Shown: positions 24,886 through 35,949 of the stretch, in pieces
Numbering within the stretch: position 1 is the first letter of the stretch
Layout of the letters: every line of letters starts with the position of its first letter
Assembly: GCF_017815515.1 (NCBI RefSeq)
Contig: NZ_CP072611.1
Span: 868,001 to 932,000, forward strand
Direction of reading: 5' to 3'
Source of the DNA: Aureimonas populi
GTDB taxonomy: Bacteria; Pseudomonadota; Alphaproteobacteria; Rhizobiales; Rhizobiaceae
Length of the DNA: 64,000 nucleotides
Notes under the pieces: model-generated
The model's database searches: none
What the model was told of the DNA's origin: nothing
The model's input: only the letters and a program-made list of their open reading frames with translations
Program-made: the position numbers and the translations under genes

Positions 24886-25946
24886 TGATTCGGTCCCTTG
24901 GTTGCCGGCGCAGGCGTTCGGCCCGCGCGAAGGAAAGAGCCCAGGGCGAGTTCGCCCCACACATATCGCAGCACCATCACCAGGATCAGGATGCCGCCCC
25001 ACAGCGCCGTCGCGAGGTGCTGGTTGGTGCCCAGAAGATTGAGGCCGGAACCGATCACCTGCAGGATGACGAGCGCGATCACCACCGGCAGGACGCGCCC
25101 GAAGCCGCCGAACGGATCGACGCGCCCGAGGAAGCAGGCCAGCACCGTGATCAGGAGGTAGGACTCCCCATGGCCGATGCGCACGGAGTTGAAGCGTGTG
25201 AGCATGACGATGCCGGCCACCGCGCACATGACCCCCGAGAGGGTGTAGATCAGCGTCACCATCCTGCGTGTGTCCACGCCCGAATAGCGCGTCGCCTCGA
25301 TGTTGGACCCGAGCATGTAAGTGGAGAAGCCCAGGCGCGTGCGCCGAAGCACCACCGCCCAGATCGCGACGCACAGGATGAAGATCAGAAGCGGGATCGG
25401 AATGCCCAGCACCGAACCCTGTCCCAACTGCACCACATAGGGAGGGAAGCCGGAAACGTCGCCGCCGCGGGTCAGAAACTCGCCGAGCCCGCGCAGGAAG
25501 ATCATCATGGCGAGCGAGACGAGGATGGGGTGCGCGCCGGTATAGGCGATGACGAGGCCCATCGAGCCACCGATCAGCGCGCCCGTCAGGAGGGCCGCGA
25601 GGACGCCGAGCACGAAGATTTCAGGTCCGGCGGCAGGACCGCCGCCCCATTGAAGCACCCAGGCGAAGACGAGCCCCGCGATGTTGGCCGAGAAGGTGAT
25701 GGCCAGGTTCAGCCCGCCCGAGATGATCGGAATGAGCATGGCGAGCGTCAGGAGGCCGAGTTCGGGGAGCTGGAACGCGATCGAGGTGAAGGTGGCCTGC
25801 GACACGAAGCGTCCTGTCAGGCCCTCCAGCAAGAGAACGAGCACGAGGAGGACGCCGATAAGGCTCAAGGCTTCGCCGACGCCCGATCCGCCGGCGCGCT
25901 TCTGCGAGCCCGGTCGCCCCAGGAGAGCCGATACCACCTGTTTCAT
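24882..25946 (-). CDS. Sugar ABC transporter permease (second of pair)
   Basis: 354-residue CUT2-type permease with about nine hydrophobic segments. Family patterns are LTLAMLIPIISGGLNLAITFSANIAGL in the first half and the FLGRVDPFGGFGRVLPVVIAL region near the end. A short basic, flexible tail ends AGRTPAPATKGPNQ. It is paired with the permease at 25943-26947 (overlap of 4 bases), so this system uses two different permease subunits, unlike the RbsC homodimer of the first sugar system. Confidence 0.88.
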   Translation of the reverse strand: MKQVVSALLGRPGSQKRAGGSGVGEALSLIGVLLVLVLLLEGLTGRFVSQATFTSIAFQLPELGLLTLAMLIPIISGGLNLAITFSANIAGLVFAWVLQWGGGPAAGPEIFVLGVLAALLTGALIGGSMGLVIAYTGAHPILVSLAMMIFLRGLGEFLTRGGDVSGFPPYVVQLGQGSVLGIPIPLLIFILCVAIWAVVLRRTRLGFSTYMLGSNIEATRYSGVDTRRMVTLIYTLSGVMCAVAGIVMLTRFNSVRIGHGESYLLITVLACFLGRVDPFGGFGRVLPVVIALVILQVIGSGLNLLGTNQHLATALWGGILILVMVLRYVWGELALGSFLRAGRTPAPATKGPNQ

Positions 25947-26947
25947 CGTGCGGCCTCCGCGCCGGCCCTGCGATCGCGCAGGCGTTCCTTCAGCCCCGCG
26001 ATCGTCTCGGAGGACAGGCTGATCGCGACAAGGATCACCGCCCCCACGATCATGCGGAACGCGTAAGGGGAGACGCCGAGCAGATTGAGCCCGTTCTGCG
26101 TGATGGAGATGAGGACGAGGCCGAGGACGGCGCCGAGCAGCGTGCCGCGCCCGCCCCCGAGCCTTGCGCCGCCCAGAACGACGGCGGCCAGCACCTCCAG
26201 CTCACGGCCGTAGAGCGCGTTCGGCACGATCTCGCGGGCGTAATGGGCCTGCATCAGCCCTGCGATGCCCGCACACGCGCCGAGCCAGCCGTAAGCCAGA
26301 TAGTGCATGGCCCCGATGCGGATGCCGAGCCGCCGCGCGCCCTCCGGATTGTCGCCCATGGCAAAGAGCTGTCGCCCGATCGAAAGGCGCCGCAGCAGCA
26401 GCCAGGTCGCGAACACGACGAACACCATCGCAAGCACCGGCAGCGTGATCTCCGCCCAGCCGATCGCCGTCTCGTACTCGAACAGGATGACGCGCCGCGA
26501 CAGCCAGGACGGCAGGTCGTAGATCGACACGCCTCCGGTGAAGAACATCAGCAGCCCGAAGAACAGGTTGAAGGTCGCGATGGTGACGACGATCGAGATG
26601 ATGCGGAAATGGTAGATCAGCGCCGCATTGATGGAGCCGAGCGCCGCGCCGAAAAGGATCGCGAGCGAGATGCCGATCGCCCAATTGCCGCCGCCCCACT
26701 CGGCCAGCGTGATCGCGACGAGATACTGGACCACGGAGGCAGCCACCGCGAAGGAGATGTCGATTCCGCCCGCGATGAGCACGACCAGGAGGCCGGCGGC
26801 GAAGATGATGTTCACCGACGAATAGTTCAGGATGTCGAACAGATTGACCAGCGTCAGGAAAGTGTCGGTCGCGATCGACAGGTAAAGGCAGATGAGGGCG
26901 ATGACGACGAACAGCCATCGCTCCGTCGCGCCGATCGATTTAAGCAT
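25943..26947 (-). CDS. Sugar ABC transporter permease (first of pair)
   Basis: 334-residue CUT2-type permease. The conserved region IIFAAGLLVVLIAGGIDISFA and the later AAVVLGGARLGGGRGTLLGAVLG are the standard RbsC-like signatures. ATG 26947 overlaps the end of the ATPase gene by 8 bases, and the open frame upstream of it is only the shadow of that gene. With the following permease it forms a heterodimeric channel in the inner membrane. Confidence 0.88.
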   Translation of the reverse strand: MLKSIGATERWLFVVIALICLYLSIATDTFLTLVNLFDILNYSSVNIIFAAGLLVVLIAGGIDISFAVAASVVQYLVAITLAEWGGGNWAIGISLAILFGAALGSINAALIYHFRIISIVVTIATFNLFFGLLMFFTGGVSIYDLPSWLSRRVILFEYETAIGWAEITLPVLAMVFVVFATWLLLRRLSIGRQLFAMGDNPEGARRLGIRIGAMHYLAYGWLGACAGIAGLMQAHYAREIVPNALYGRELEVLAAVVLGGARLGGGRGTLLGAVLGLVLISITQNGLNLLGVSPYAFRMIVGAVILVAISLSSETIAGLKERLRDRRAGAEAAR

Positions 26948-28463
26948 GGACGTCCCTCTCGATGGCGTCGACCTCTGTCTGCTGCGGCCTGTATTCCCCG
27001 ACCACCCGTCCGTCCCGCATGTGAAGCACGCGGTCGGCGTTGAAGTAGGCCTCGCTCGCCTCGTCGGTGATGAGGAGGATGGCCATGCCGGCATCGGCGA
27101 GTTCGTGGACGATGCGGAAGATTCCCGCCTTCGCCCCCACGTCGACCCCGACCGTCGGCGCATCGAGGATCAGGAGCTTCGGCTCGGTCGCCAGCCACTT
27201 GGCGAGCACGATGCGCTGCTGGTTGCCGCCCGACAGCGTCGAGACGGCGTCCTCCCGGTGGCCGATCTTCACCCGCAGGCGCTCGATCCATCCATCGACC
27301 AGATCGCGGCGGCGGGAGGCGGAGAGAAGACCGGACGCCCCGCGCAGCTTTCCAAGGACCGTCACGACGGTGTTGTCGGCGATCGACTGCGGCTGGATGA
27401 GGCCGAGCGACAGCCGGTCCTCCGAGACATAGGCGATGCCGGCCCGGATCGCGTCGCGATTGGAGCGGAAGGAGACCTCGCGCCCCTCGATCGCGATCCG
27501 CCCACGGTCCGGGCGGCGCATCCCGAAGATCGAAAGCGCGAGTTCGGTTCGCCCCGCGCCCAGCCGACCGATGAGGCCGACGATCTCGCCCGCGCGGATC
27601 TCCATGGAAACGTCCTCGTACTCCCCGCCGCGCGAGAGGTTCGAGAGCGACAGCACCGGCTTTCCGAAGCCGCGCGAAGCATCGGCCCGGAGCGCGTCGT
27701 CGAAGGTCGAGCCGGTCATCAGCTCGGTCAGTTTCGTCTGTGTCATGCCAGCGGTCGGGAATGTGCCGACGAGGCGGCCGTCGCGCAGCACCGTGACCCG
27801 CTCGCAGACCTCCAGAACCTCGGCAAGGCGGTGGCTGACGAAGACGACGGCGATGCCTGCGGCGGACAGGCGCCGCACGATCTCGATCAACGCATCGGTC
27901 TCGGAGCGGGAGAGCGAGGCGGTCGGCTCGTCCATGAAGACGAGCCGTGCCTGCGCGACCAGCGCCCGCGCGATGGCGACGAGCTGACGCTGCGCGATCG
28001 GCAACTCGCGAACCGGCCTCTCGAGGTCGAGCAAGACGCCGAGCCGCTCCAGCGTGCCCGCCGCCGCGCGGCGCATCGCTCCGTAGTCGACAAGGCGAGG
28101 CGCGCCGCCGAGATTGCGCTCTATGGCGATGTTCTCGGCCACACTCATTTCGGGAAAGAGAGAAAGATCCTGCCAGATCACCTGGATGCCCAGTGCGCGG
28201 GCCCGGGCCGGATCGAGACCGGAGATGTCCTCGCCATCGAAGCGCATCACCGCGCCGGGCTCGGGCTGATGCACCCCGCTGATGGTCTTGATGAGAGTGG
28301 ACTTGCCGCAGCCGTTCTCACCGGCAAGGCAAAGCACCTCGCCCGGCATCACCTCGAAAGCGACGTCGTTGAGTGCGAGCACGCCGCCGAAGCGCTTGGA
28401 GATGCGGGACAGCTCCAGAAGCGGACGGTCTGCGGATCGGTTCGGGGATACGGCGGAGGACAT
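26940..28463 (-). CDS. Sugar ABC transporter ATP-binding protein (two ATPase domains)
   Basis: 507-residue CUT2 ATPase with two ABC domains. Walker A is GENGCGKSTLIKTI (about residues 45-58), with Q-loop VIWQDLSLFPEMSVAENIAIERN and Walker [16 protein letters not shown]. The second half has the degenerate LGAGRTELALSIF loop, signature LSGGNQQRIVLAKWL and LLILDAPTVGVDVGAK, where the Walker B glutamate is Ala (DAP rather than DEP). It energises the permease pair encoded downstream, 88 bases after the binding protein gene. Confidence 0.88.
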   Translation of the reverse strand: MSSAVSPNRSADRPLLELSRISKRFGGVLALNDVAFEVMPGEVLCLAGENGCGKSTLIKTISGVHQPEPGAVMRFDGEDISGLDPARARALGIQVIWQDLSLFPEMSVAENIAIERNLGGAPRLVDYGAMRRAAAGTLERLGVLLDLERPVRELPIAQRQLVAIARALVAQARLVFMDEPTASLSRSETDALIEIVRRLSAAGIAVVFVSHRLAEVLEVCERVTVLRDGRLVGTFPTAGMTQTKLTELMTGSTFDDALRADASRGFGKPVLSLSNLSRGGEYEDVSMEIRAGEIVGLIGRLGAGRTELALSIFGMRRPDRGRIAIEGREVSFRSNRDAIRAGIAYVSEDRLSLGLIQPQSIADNTVVTVLGKLRGASGLLSASRRRDLVDGWIERLRVKIGHREDAVSTLSGGNQQRIVLAKWLATEPKLLILDAPTVGVDVGAKAGIFRIVHELADAGMAILLITDEASEAYFNADRVLHMRDGRVVGEYRPQQTEVDAIERDVHA

Positions 28464-28510
28464 GGGCCGGCCTTCGGGTCAAAGGCGCTCGCACGCCTCT
28501 TGCGAAGAAA

Positions 28511-28537
28511 GGCGGGCACCCGCAGGGGGTGCCTGCC
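28511..28537 (-). terminator. Intercistronic terminator-like hairpin after the sugar-binding protein gene
   Basis: GGCACCC (28515-28521) and GGGTGCC (28527-28533) form a 7-bp stem with a 5-base loop; the outer GGC/GCC bases (28511-28513, 28535-28537) extend it past one mismatch. On the minus strand it is followed by TTTCTT. It lies between the binding protein and the ATPase genes, so partial termination would raise the ratio of binding protein to transporter. Confidence 0.5.
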
Positions 28538-28551
28538 CGTCGAATGTCTCG

Positions 28552-29562
28552 TCAGAGGCCGAGAGCGGCGAGATCGTCCACGGTCTCGCGATTGATCTCG
28601 ACGAGCTGGTCCACGATGATCGTGCGGTTCTCGGCGTCGGGCTCGACGACGCCGAGACCCTCGATCTCCATGCCGGCGGTGATCTCCTCACCGCGCGCCA
28701 GCATCGTGCCGAGCGTGACGAAGACCTCGCCCGCCTGCTTGGGGTTCCACATGAAACCGCCGGTCAGGATGCCGTCATGGACGAGCTGGCGACCCTGGCC
28801 GGGCGAGAATGGCCCGAGCACGATCACTTCGCCGCTGCGGCGGCGCTCTTCCACGGCGCGCGCCGCGCCGATCGGCCCCTGGCTGCCGAAGCCCAGGAAA
28901 CCCTTGATGTCCGGATGGGCCCGCATGAGGTCGAGCGCCGTGCGGCGCGAGGCATCGACGTCCTCGGCCACACCGTAGCGCTCGCCGACGAGTTCCATGT
29001 CCGGCTCGTTCGCCTCGATCCAGGCGATCGCGGCGTCCGCCCAAGCGTTGTGCAGCGGAACGGTGAGTGAACCGACGAAGACGGCGTACTTGCCTTCGCC
29101 GCCCATCAGCTCGGCAAGACGCTGGCCGTAGGCCTCTCCGAACCCTTGGGCCGACGCGAGCTCGAAGTCCCAGTCGACATTCTGCTGGCCGGGGGATTCA
29201 TGGGTGAGGACATGGATGCCGGCCTCCATCGCGCGCCGCAGCACGGGCTCGAGCACCTGCGCATCGTTCGGGACGACGCCGATCACGTCGACGCCCTGCG
29301 CGATGAGATCTTCGACGGCGCGCACCTGAAGCGCCGGATCGGCGCTGGTCGGCCCGACCATGAAGCCGTTCACGCCCAGTTCGGCCGCCTTCTCCCGGAT
29401 GCCGGCTTCCATCGCGTTGAACCAGGGAATGCCGCCGATCTTGGCGACGACGCCGATCGTCGGGGTTTCAGCGCTCTGAGCGAGCGCCATCGGCGCCGAT
29501 ACCAGGATTAAAGCTGCGGATGCGGCGCCCAGAAGGGCGCGACGGGTCGTTGATGCACGCAT
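28552..29562 (-). CDS. Sugar-binding periplasmic protein (family 1)
   Basis: 336 residues. A signal peptide of about 28 residues (MRASTTRRALLGAASAALIL then SAPMALAQ) has twin arginines but may be Sec-dependent. The mature part is a type I binding fold: IGVVAKIGGIPWFNAMEAGIREKAAELG, DVIGVVPNDAQVLEPV, IKGFLGFGSQGPIGAARAVEE. The pattern is close to the AI-2/rhamnose-type (LsrB, RhaS) binding proteins. It is the first gene of the minus-strand operon and is divergent from the LacI gene at 29818. Confidence 0.87.
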   Translation of the reverse strand: MRASTTRRALLGAASAALILVSAPMALAQSAETPTIGVVAKIGGIPWFNAMEAGIREKAAELGVNGFMVGPTSADPALQVRAVEDLIAQGVDVIGVVPNDAQVLEPVLRRAMEAGIHVLTHESPGQQNVDWDFELASAQGFGEAYGQRLAELMGGEGKYAVFVGSLTVPLHNAWADAAIAWIEANEPDMELVGERYGVAEDVDASRRTALDLMRAHPDIKGFLGFGSQGPIGAARAVEERRRSGEVIVLGPFSPGQGRQLVHDGILTGGFMWNPKQAGEVFVTLGTMLARGEEITAGMEIEGLGVVEPDAENRTIIVDQLVEINRETVDDLAALGL

Positions 29563-29646
29563 GAAGGACCTCCCGTTCCTTGCGGGGACCAGCGGCAGGC
29601 CTCCCGTCGACCGTCGGCATCATCTCCCAAACCGACTTGCCGAAAA

Positions 29647-29664
29647 TGCTAAATCCATTTAGCA
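29647..29664. promoter_or_regulatory. Palindromic LacI-type operator
   Basis: TGCTAAATCCATTTAGCA is an 18-base palindrome with perfect 8-base arms. It sits in the 255-base gap between the binding protein gene (start 29562, minus) and the LacI gene (start 29818, plus), and is an AT-rich island in GC-rich DNA. The position fits control of both genes. Confidence 0.72.
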
Positions 29665-29817
29665 GTGGCGTCAACGGGTGGCTGTCGGATCGCAACGGTT
29701 TGCCGTCCGCCGGTCCGGACCGGGTTCGGACCCCTCGGGCGCGAGCGGGTGATGCTTCGGGCATCGAGACCGATATCGGCCGGCCGCAAGGATGGCGTGC
29801 CTCGCGGAGGAGGATGT

Positions 29818-30852
29818 GTGAGGAAGCGGGAGGACCGTGCACGGTCCACCATCTACGATATCGCCAAGCGGGCGGGCACATCCGCCTCGACGGTCAGCCT
29901 CGTGCTCAACGGGAGCTGGCAGCGTTATCGCATCAATTCCGATACCGCGGCTCGGGTCCGGGAGGCGGCGGACGCGCTCGGCTACCGGACCAACCAGCGC
30001 GCCAGGGGACTGCGCCTTTCGCGTTCGAGCCTCGCCGGAATGGCGATCCCTCATTACCGGAACCGCTTCTTCGCGGGGCTCGCGGAAGAGTTCGAGGCGC
30101 AGGCGCGCTCGCGCGGGCTGTGCCCCGTCGTGGTTTCCACCCAGCGCGACAGGGCGACGGAGCGCTTCGTGATCGAAACCCTTCTCGCCCAGCAGGTGGA
30201 AATGGTGATCGTCGCCGGCGTCGACCGGCCGGACATCCTGAACGAGCTCTGCGCCCTGGCCGGGATCGCCTGTGTCAACCTCGACCTGCCGGGCTCGAAA
30301 GCGCCATCCGTCGTGTCCGACAATCGCGGCGGGGCCCGGAGGCTGACCACGATCCTCGTGGACGAGGTGCGCGCACGGGGCGGCGACCCCTCGCAGATCG
30401 CTTTTGTCGGCGGAAATTCCGGCGAGTACGCCACCGAGGAGCGGCTCGCGGGATTCCGCGAGGCGACGGCCGGTTTCGCCCTCGACGAGAGCCGCGTTCT
30501 TCGATGCGGCTATTCGCCGGCAACGGCGGAAGCCCTGATCGAGAGCTGGGCGCGACAGGGCGATGGCTTCCCGCCCGGCATCTTCGTCAATTCGATCACC
30601 GCATGCGAAGGGTTCGCGGCGGTCTTGCGCCGCCGCCTGGAGCTGGGCCAGCGAACCTCGCTCGCCTGCTTCGACTGGGATCCGTTCGCCGCTTCTCTTC
30701 CCGTCCCGATCGCCATGATGCGCCAGGATGTCGACCGCCTGATCGGCGCCTGCTTCGAGCTCATCGAAAGGGAGGAGCCGTGCGAGGCGGCGATGATCAC
30801 CGTGGAACCGACGCTGGAGATCGTGTCGGCCTTCGGAACGGCCGCCGGCTGA
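29818..30852 (+). CDS. LacI-family regulator of the second sugar ABC operon
   Basis: 344 residues from GTG 29818, which is preceded by GGAGGAGG; longer open frames upstream run through the operator and are unlikely. The helix-turn-helix is TIYDIAKRAGTSASTVSLVLNGSWQRYRI, followed by the hinge and a sensor domain. The sensor starts with SSLAGMAIPHYRNRFFAGL and ends at ACFDWDPFAASLPVPIAMMRQD. It is divergent from the sugar transport operon, with a palindromic operator between. The effector is unknown. Confidence 0.86.
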   Translation: MRKREDRARSTIYDIAKRAGTSASTVSLVLNGSWQRYRINSDTAARVREAADALGYRTNQRARGLRLSRSSLAGMAIPHYRNRFFAGLAEEFEAQARSRGLCPVVVSTQRDRATERFVIETLLAQQVEMVIVAGVDRPDILNELCALAGIACVNLDLPGSKAPSVVSDNRGGARRLTTILVDEVRARGGDPSQIAFVGGNSGEYATEERLAGFREATAGFALDESRVLRCGYSPATAEALIESWARQGDGFPPGIFVNSITACEGFAAVLRRRLELGQRTSLACFDWDPFAASLPVPIAMMRQDVDRLIGACFELIEREEPCEAAMITVEPTLEIVSAFGTAAG

Positions 30853-30998
30853 GCATCCCCCCGGAGCCTCGCCGCTCAGGTTCGGCGCGGACCGTCCCGG
30901 TCGACGACGGGAGAACTCGCGTCATCGACGCCGATGCACGCGATGAGCGACGGTCCCTTAAGGCGCCGAGGGAACCGACGCCCCCACGGTCCGGCCGT

Positions 30999-31640
30999 TC
31001 AGCCGGAGGAGTTCACGACGCGAAAATCGGGCTCGACGCTTCGTTCCAGCACGAGGCGGACGTTCGGCAGATCGTTGCCTTCGAGCTTGGCCCGGGCGTC
31101 CTCGATACCCAGCCCCGACCAGCGGCCATGAAGGCGCGCGGCGATCTCCTCGTAGGGTGCCTCCAGCATCGCCGTAAGGTCGAAATGCGTGCGCAACGGT
31201 GCCCAGCGCGGATCGTCCAGAAGAAGGTAGTTGCCCTCCACGAGCACGATGCGCGAGGCGGGACCGACGATCCGGGCGCCTGCTCGCGCGATCTCCAGTG
31301 CGCGGTCGAAGACCGGCACGGCGACCTCTCCCATGGCGGCCTTGACCCGGGCGAGCATGATGTCGAGGCCCTCGACGTCGAAAGTGTGCGGCGCGCCCTT
31401 GCGGGGCCGGTGGCCGCGCGCGTTCAGCACCGCGTCGTCATAGTGGAAGCCGTCCATCGGCAGCAGTTCGGCCCAATCGGCCCGAAACACGTTCAGCCGC
31501 TCGCGAAGCGCCTCGGAGAAGGTGGACTTGCCGACGCCCGGCGGCCCCGCGAGCGCGACGAGGATGCGCCGAGGCTGGACTTGCGCGCGCGCCGCGATCT
31601 CATCCGCCAGGGTTTCGAGCGTCCGCCATTGGCCGTTCAT
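30999..31640 (-). CDS. Uridine kinase/PanK-like P-loop kinase (FrcK-like)
   Basis: 213 residues with P-loop GPPGVGKST at 32-40, MDGFHYDD (acceptor-site motif of the phosphoribulokinase/uridine kinase/pantothenate kinase group), and VLVEGNYLLLDDPRW. Proteins of this type sit beside fructose-type ABC genes in rhizobia (FrcK of frcBCAK), where their substrate is not firmly settled. Here the gene converges with the LacI gene. It plausibly phosphorylates the imported sugar or epimerised product. ATG 31640 was preferred over 31691 because the extra residues look like shadow sequence and AAAGGG lies upstream. Confidence 0.78.
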   Translation of the reverse strand: MNGQWRTLETLADEIAARAQVQPRRILVALAGPPGVGKSTFSEALRERLNVFRADWAELLPMDGFHYDDAVLNARGHRPRKGAPHTFDVEGLDIMLARVKAAMGEVAVPVFDRALEIARAGARIVGPASRIVLVEGNYLLLDDPRWAPLRTHFDLTAMLEAPYEEIAARLHGRWSGLGIEDARAKLEGNDLPNVRLVLERSVEPDFRVVNSSG

Positions 31641-31739
31641 CGTCCGTTCGCCCTTTCGCTGCCACCGCAGGCTTCTGGCCCCGTGCCCCATCGAAATCCA
31701 GGCCCTGCGGGAAACATCCGCCGGCCGTCGAAGGACTTA

Positions 31740-33919
<2,180 letters not shown>

Positions 33920-33930
33920 CGCCGCCCCCC

Positions 33931-35259
33931 TCAACTCATCAGCCAGGCGGGGAAGAAGAGGACGATGGCCGGGAAGGCGACGAGGAGGCCGACGCGGATG
34001 ATTTCGGCGAAGAAGAAGGGGGCCGCGCCCTTGAACGTCTCCAGCATCGGCACGTCGCGTGCCATGGCGTTGATGACGAAGACGTTCATGCCGACGGGCG
34101 GCGTGATCAGCCCCAGCTCCACCACGATGAGCGCCAGAATGCCGAACCAGAGCTTCAGCTCCAGCGGGCTCATGCCGAAATCGAGCTGGGCGATCACCGG
34201 CCAGAAGAAGGGCAAGGTCAGGATGATCATGGACAGGGAGTCCATGAACATGCCGAGCAGGATGAGCGCCACCAGCATGAGGATGAGCAATGTGTAGGGC
34301 TCGAGGCCCGAGTTGAGCATGAAGCTGGCGGCAGCCTGCGGCACGCCACCGCGCGACATGAAGATCTTGAGAAGCTCCGCGCCGAAGACGATCAGGTAGA
34401 TCATCCCCGCATTGCGCGCCGTGTCCAGAACCGCGTCGCGGATGTCGCGAAGGCCGATGAGCCCGCGCGCCACACCGTAGACGAGGACGAGGAAGACGCC
34501 GATCGAGGCGGCGGGCGTGGGCGTGAAGAGGCCGGCATACATGCCGCCCAGCATCAGGCCGAAGACGATCGTCACGGGGATGACGCCGAGCGTGGCCGAA
34601 ACCAGCTCCGCGCGGCTGACCGCACCGCCCTTCGGCCCGGCCTCGGGGTATATCCAGGTGTAGACCACGATCACCGCCACGAAGAAGCAGACGGCCAGAA
34701 GGCCGGGGATCATCGCGGCGGAGAACATCGTCACGATGTTCACCTCCACGATCACCGAGTAGATGACGAGGACGATGGAGGGCGGAATGAGAATGCCGAG
34801 CGTACCGCCGGCGGCGAGCGTGCCGGTGGCGAGAGCGGGCGAATAGCGGTAGCGGCGAAGCTCGGGCAGCGCCACCTTGCCCATGGTGGTGGCGGTGGCG
34901 AGCGATGAGCCGCAGACGGCCGAGAAGCCGGCGCAGGCCGCGATGGCGGCCATGGCCACGCCGCCGCGAAGCCGCCCGAACCAGGCGTTGGCCGCCCGGA
35001 ACAACCCTTGCGAGAGATTGGCCCTCGTCGCCAGATGCCCCATCAGGATGAAGAGCGGCACCACCGACAGGTCGTAGTTGGAGAAGGTGCCGTAGGCGAG
35101 CGTCTTGAGCTGCGACAGGAGGATCAGCGGGCCCGACAGCGCCCAGACGCCCGCCATGCCCACCGCCGCCATCGCGAAGGCGATGGGAATGCGGATCGCG
35201 ATCAGCCCCACGAGCCCGACAAGGCCGAGCACGCCGATCAGAAGTTGAGAACCACCCAT
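33931..35259 (-). CDS. TRAP transporter large permease (DctM family)
   Basis: 442-residue inner membrane protein with about twelve hydrophobic segments. Family features are SVVPLFILMGHLATRANLSQGLFRAANAWFGRL, GFSAVCGSSLATATTMGKVALPELRRYRY, GTLGILIPPSIVLVIYS and the late GLITPPVGMNVFVINAMARDVPM. It carries Na+-coupled import of an organic acid bound by the periplasmic subunit. Unusually, 151 bases separate it from the small permease gene, and an inverted repeat there covers its ribosome binding site and start codon. Confidence 0.92.
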   Translation of the reverse strand: MGGSQLLIGVLGLVGLVGLIAIRIPIAFAMAAVGMAGVWALSGPLILLSQLKTLAYGTFSNYDLSVVPLFILMGHLATRANLSQGLFRAANAWFGRLRGGVAMAAIAACAGFSAVCGSSLATATTMGKVALPELRRYRYSPALATGTLAAGGTLGILIPPSIVLVIYSVIVEVNIVTMFSAAMIPGLLAVCFFVAVIVVYTWIYPEAGPKGGAVSRAELVSATLGVIPVTIVFGLMLGGMYAGLFTPTPAASIGVFLVLVYGVARGLIGLRDIRDAVLDTARNAGMIYLIVFGAELLKIFMSRGGVPQAAASFMLNSGLEPYTLLILMLVALILLGMFMDSLSMIILTLPFFWPVIAQLDFGMSPLELKLWFGILALIVVELGLITPPVGMNVFVINAMARDVPMLETFKGAAPFFFAEIIRVGLLVAFPAIVLFFPAWLMS

Positions 35260-35322
35260 CGAGCCTTATCCAGCCTGTTCGGGAGCGCTTGCCGTCCGGC
35301 ACCGGATTCGGAAAGGCTCGAT
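35257..35322 (-). promoter_or_regulatory. Inverted repeat covering the start and ribosome binding site of the TRAP large permease
   Basis: ATCGAGCCTT (35258-35267) and AAGGCTCGAT (35313-35322) are perfect 10-base arms. On the mRNA (minus strand) the downstream arm is AAGGCTCGAT followed by G, that is the AAGG ribosome binding site plus the ATG of the large permease. The 45-base loop holds an internal TCCGG-TG-CCGGA hairpin. Pairing would hide the start of translation. Confidence 0.45.
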
Positions 35323-35410
35323 TTCTCTGATGTCCCGCATGCGCGGGCGGGAGGCGTTCCCCGGCGGTCCTTCGAGAGGCCGCCGGCGAGCGCAAGGGCC
35401 GCAACGGCGC

Positions 35411-35938
35411 TCAAGGGCCGTCGACTTCCTCGGGCAGGACGCCCCGGCTCGCCTGAAGGAGGTTGGTCGCCGCCGCCAGCACCCACAAGGCGAGCGAGGC
35501 GAGGATCGGCCCGTAGGCGTACCAGATCGGGAACTGGTAGATCGCCGTGGTCTCGCGATAGGTGTAGACGTCACGAGCGCCCTCGCTCATGCGCCAGAGC
35601 AGGAACGCGGCGAGCGCAAGGCCGAAGAAGGCCCCGAGCGCGCCGAGGAACACCACGGCGCGGCGCGGCATCGCCGACGTGAAGATGTCGGCGGTGATAT
35701 TGGCGCCGGTGGCCTGCCCGTAAGGCAGGAACATGAACATCGCCACCGCCGCGCCGACCTGCACCACCTCGTAGACGCCGGGGAAGGGCCGGCCGAAGAA
35801 CAGCGCCCCGGCGACGCTGTAGACGTTGACGGCCACCAGGCCGAAAATGACGATCCCTCCGCCATAGGCCCACCAACGCGTCAGCGCGCGCACGAGGCAG
35901 GCGAAGCGATCCCTTCGGGAAAGACCGGTGGCCGTCAT
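35411..35938 (-). CDS. TRAP transporter small permease (DctQ family)
   Basis: 175 residues with four hydrophobic segments: GGGIVIFGLVAVNVYSVAGALFF, VQVGAAVAMFMFLPYG, RAVVFLGALGAFFGLALAAFLLW and GPILASLALWVLAAATNLLQ. The loop ANITADIFTSAMPRR is typical of DctQ proteins. It forms the membrane complex with the large permease. ATG 35938 is 11 bases after the stop of the periplasmic subunit gene. Confidence 0.9.
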   Translation of the reverse strand: MTATGLSRRDRFACLVRALTRWWAYGGGIVIFGLVAVNVYSVAGALFFGRPFPGVYEVVQVGAAVAMFMFLPYGQATGANITADIFTSAMPRRAVVFLGALGAFFGLALAAFLLWRMSEGARDVYTYRETTAIYQFPIWYAYGPILASLALWVLAAATNLLQASRGVLPEEVDGP

Positions 35939-35949
35939 GGGAGGCGTCC

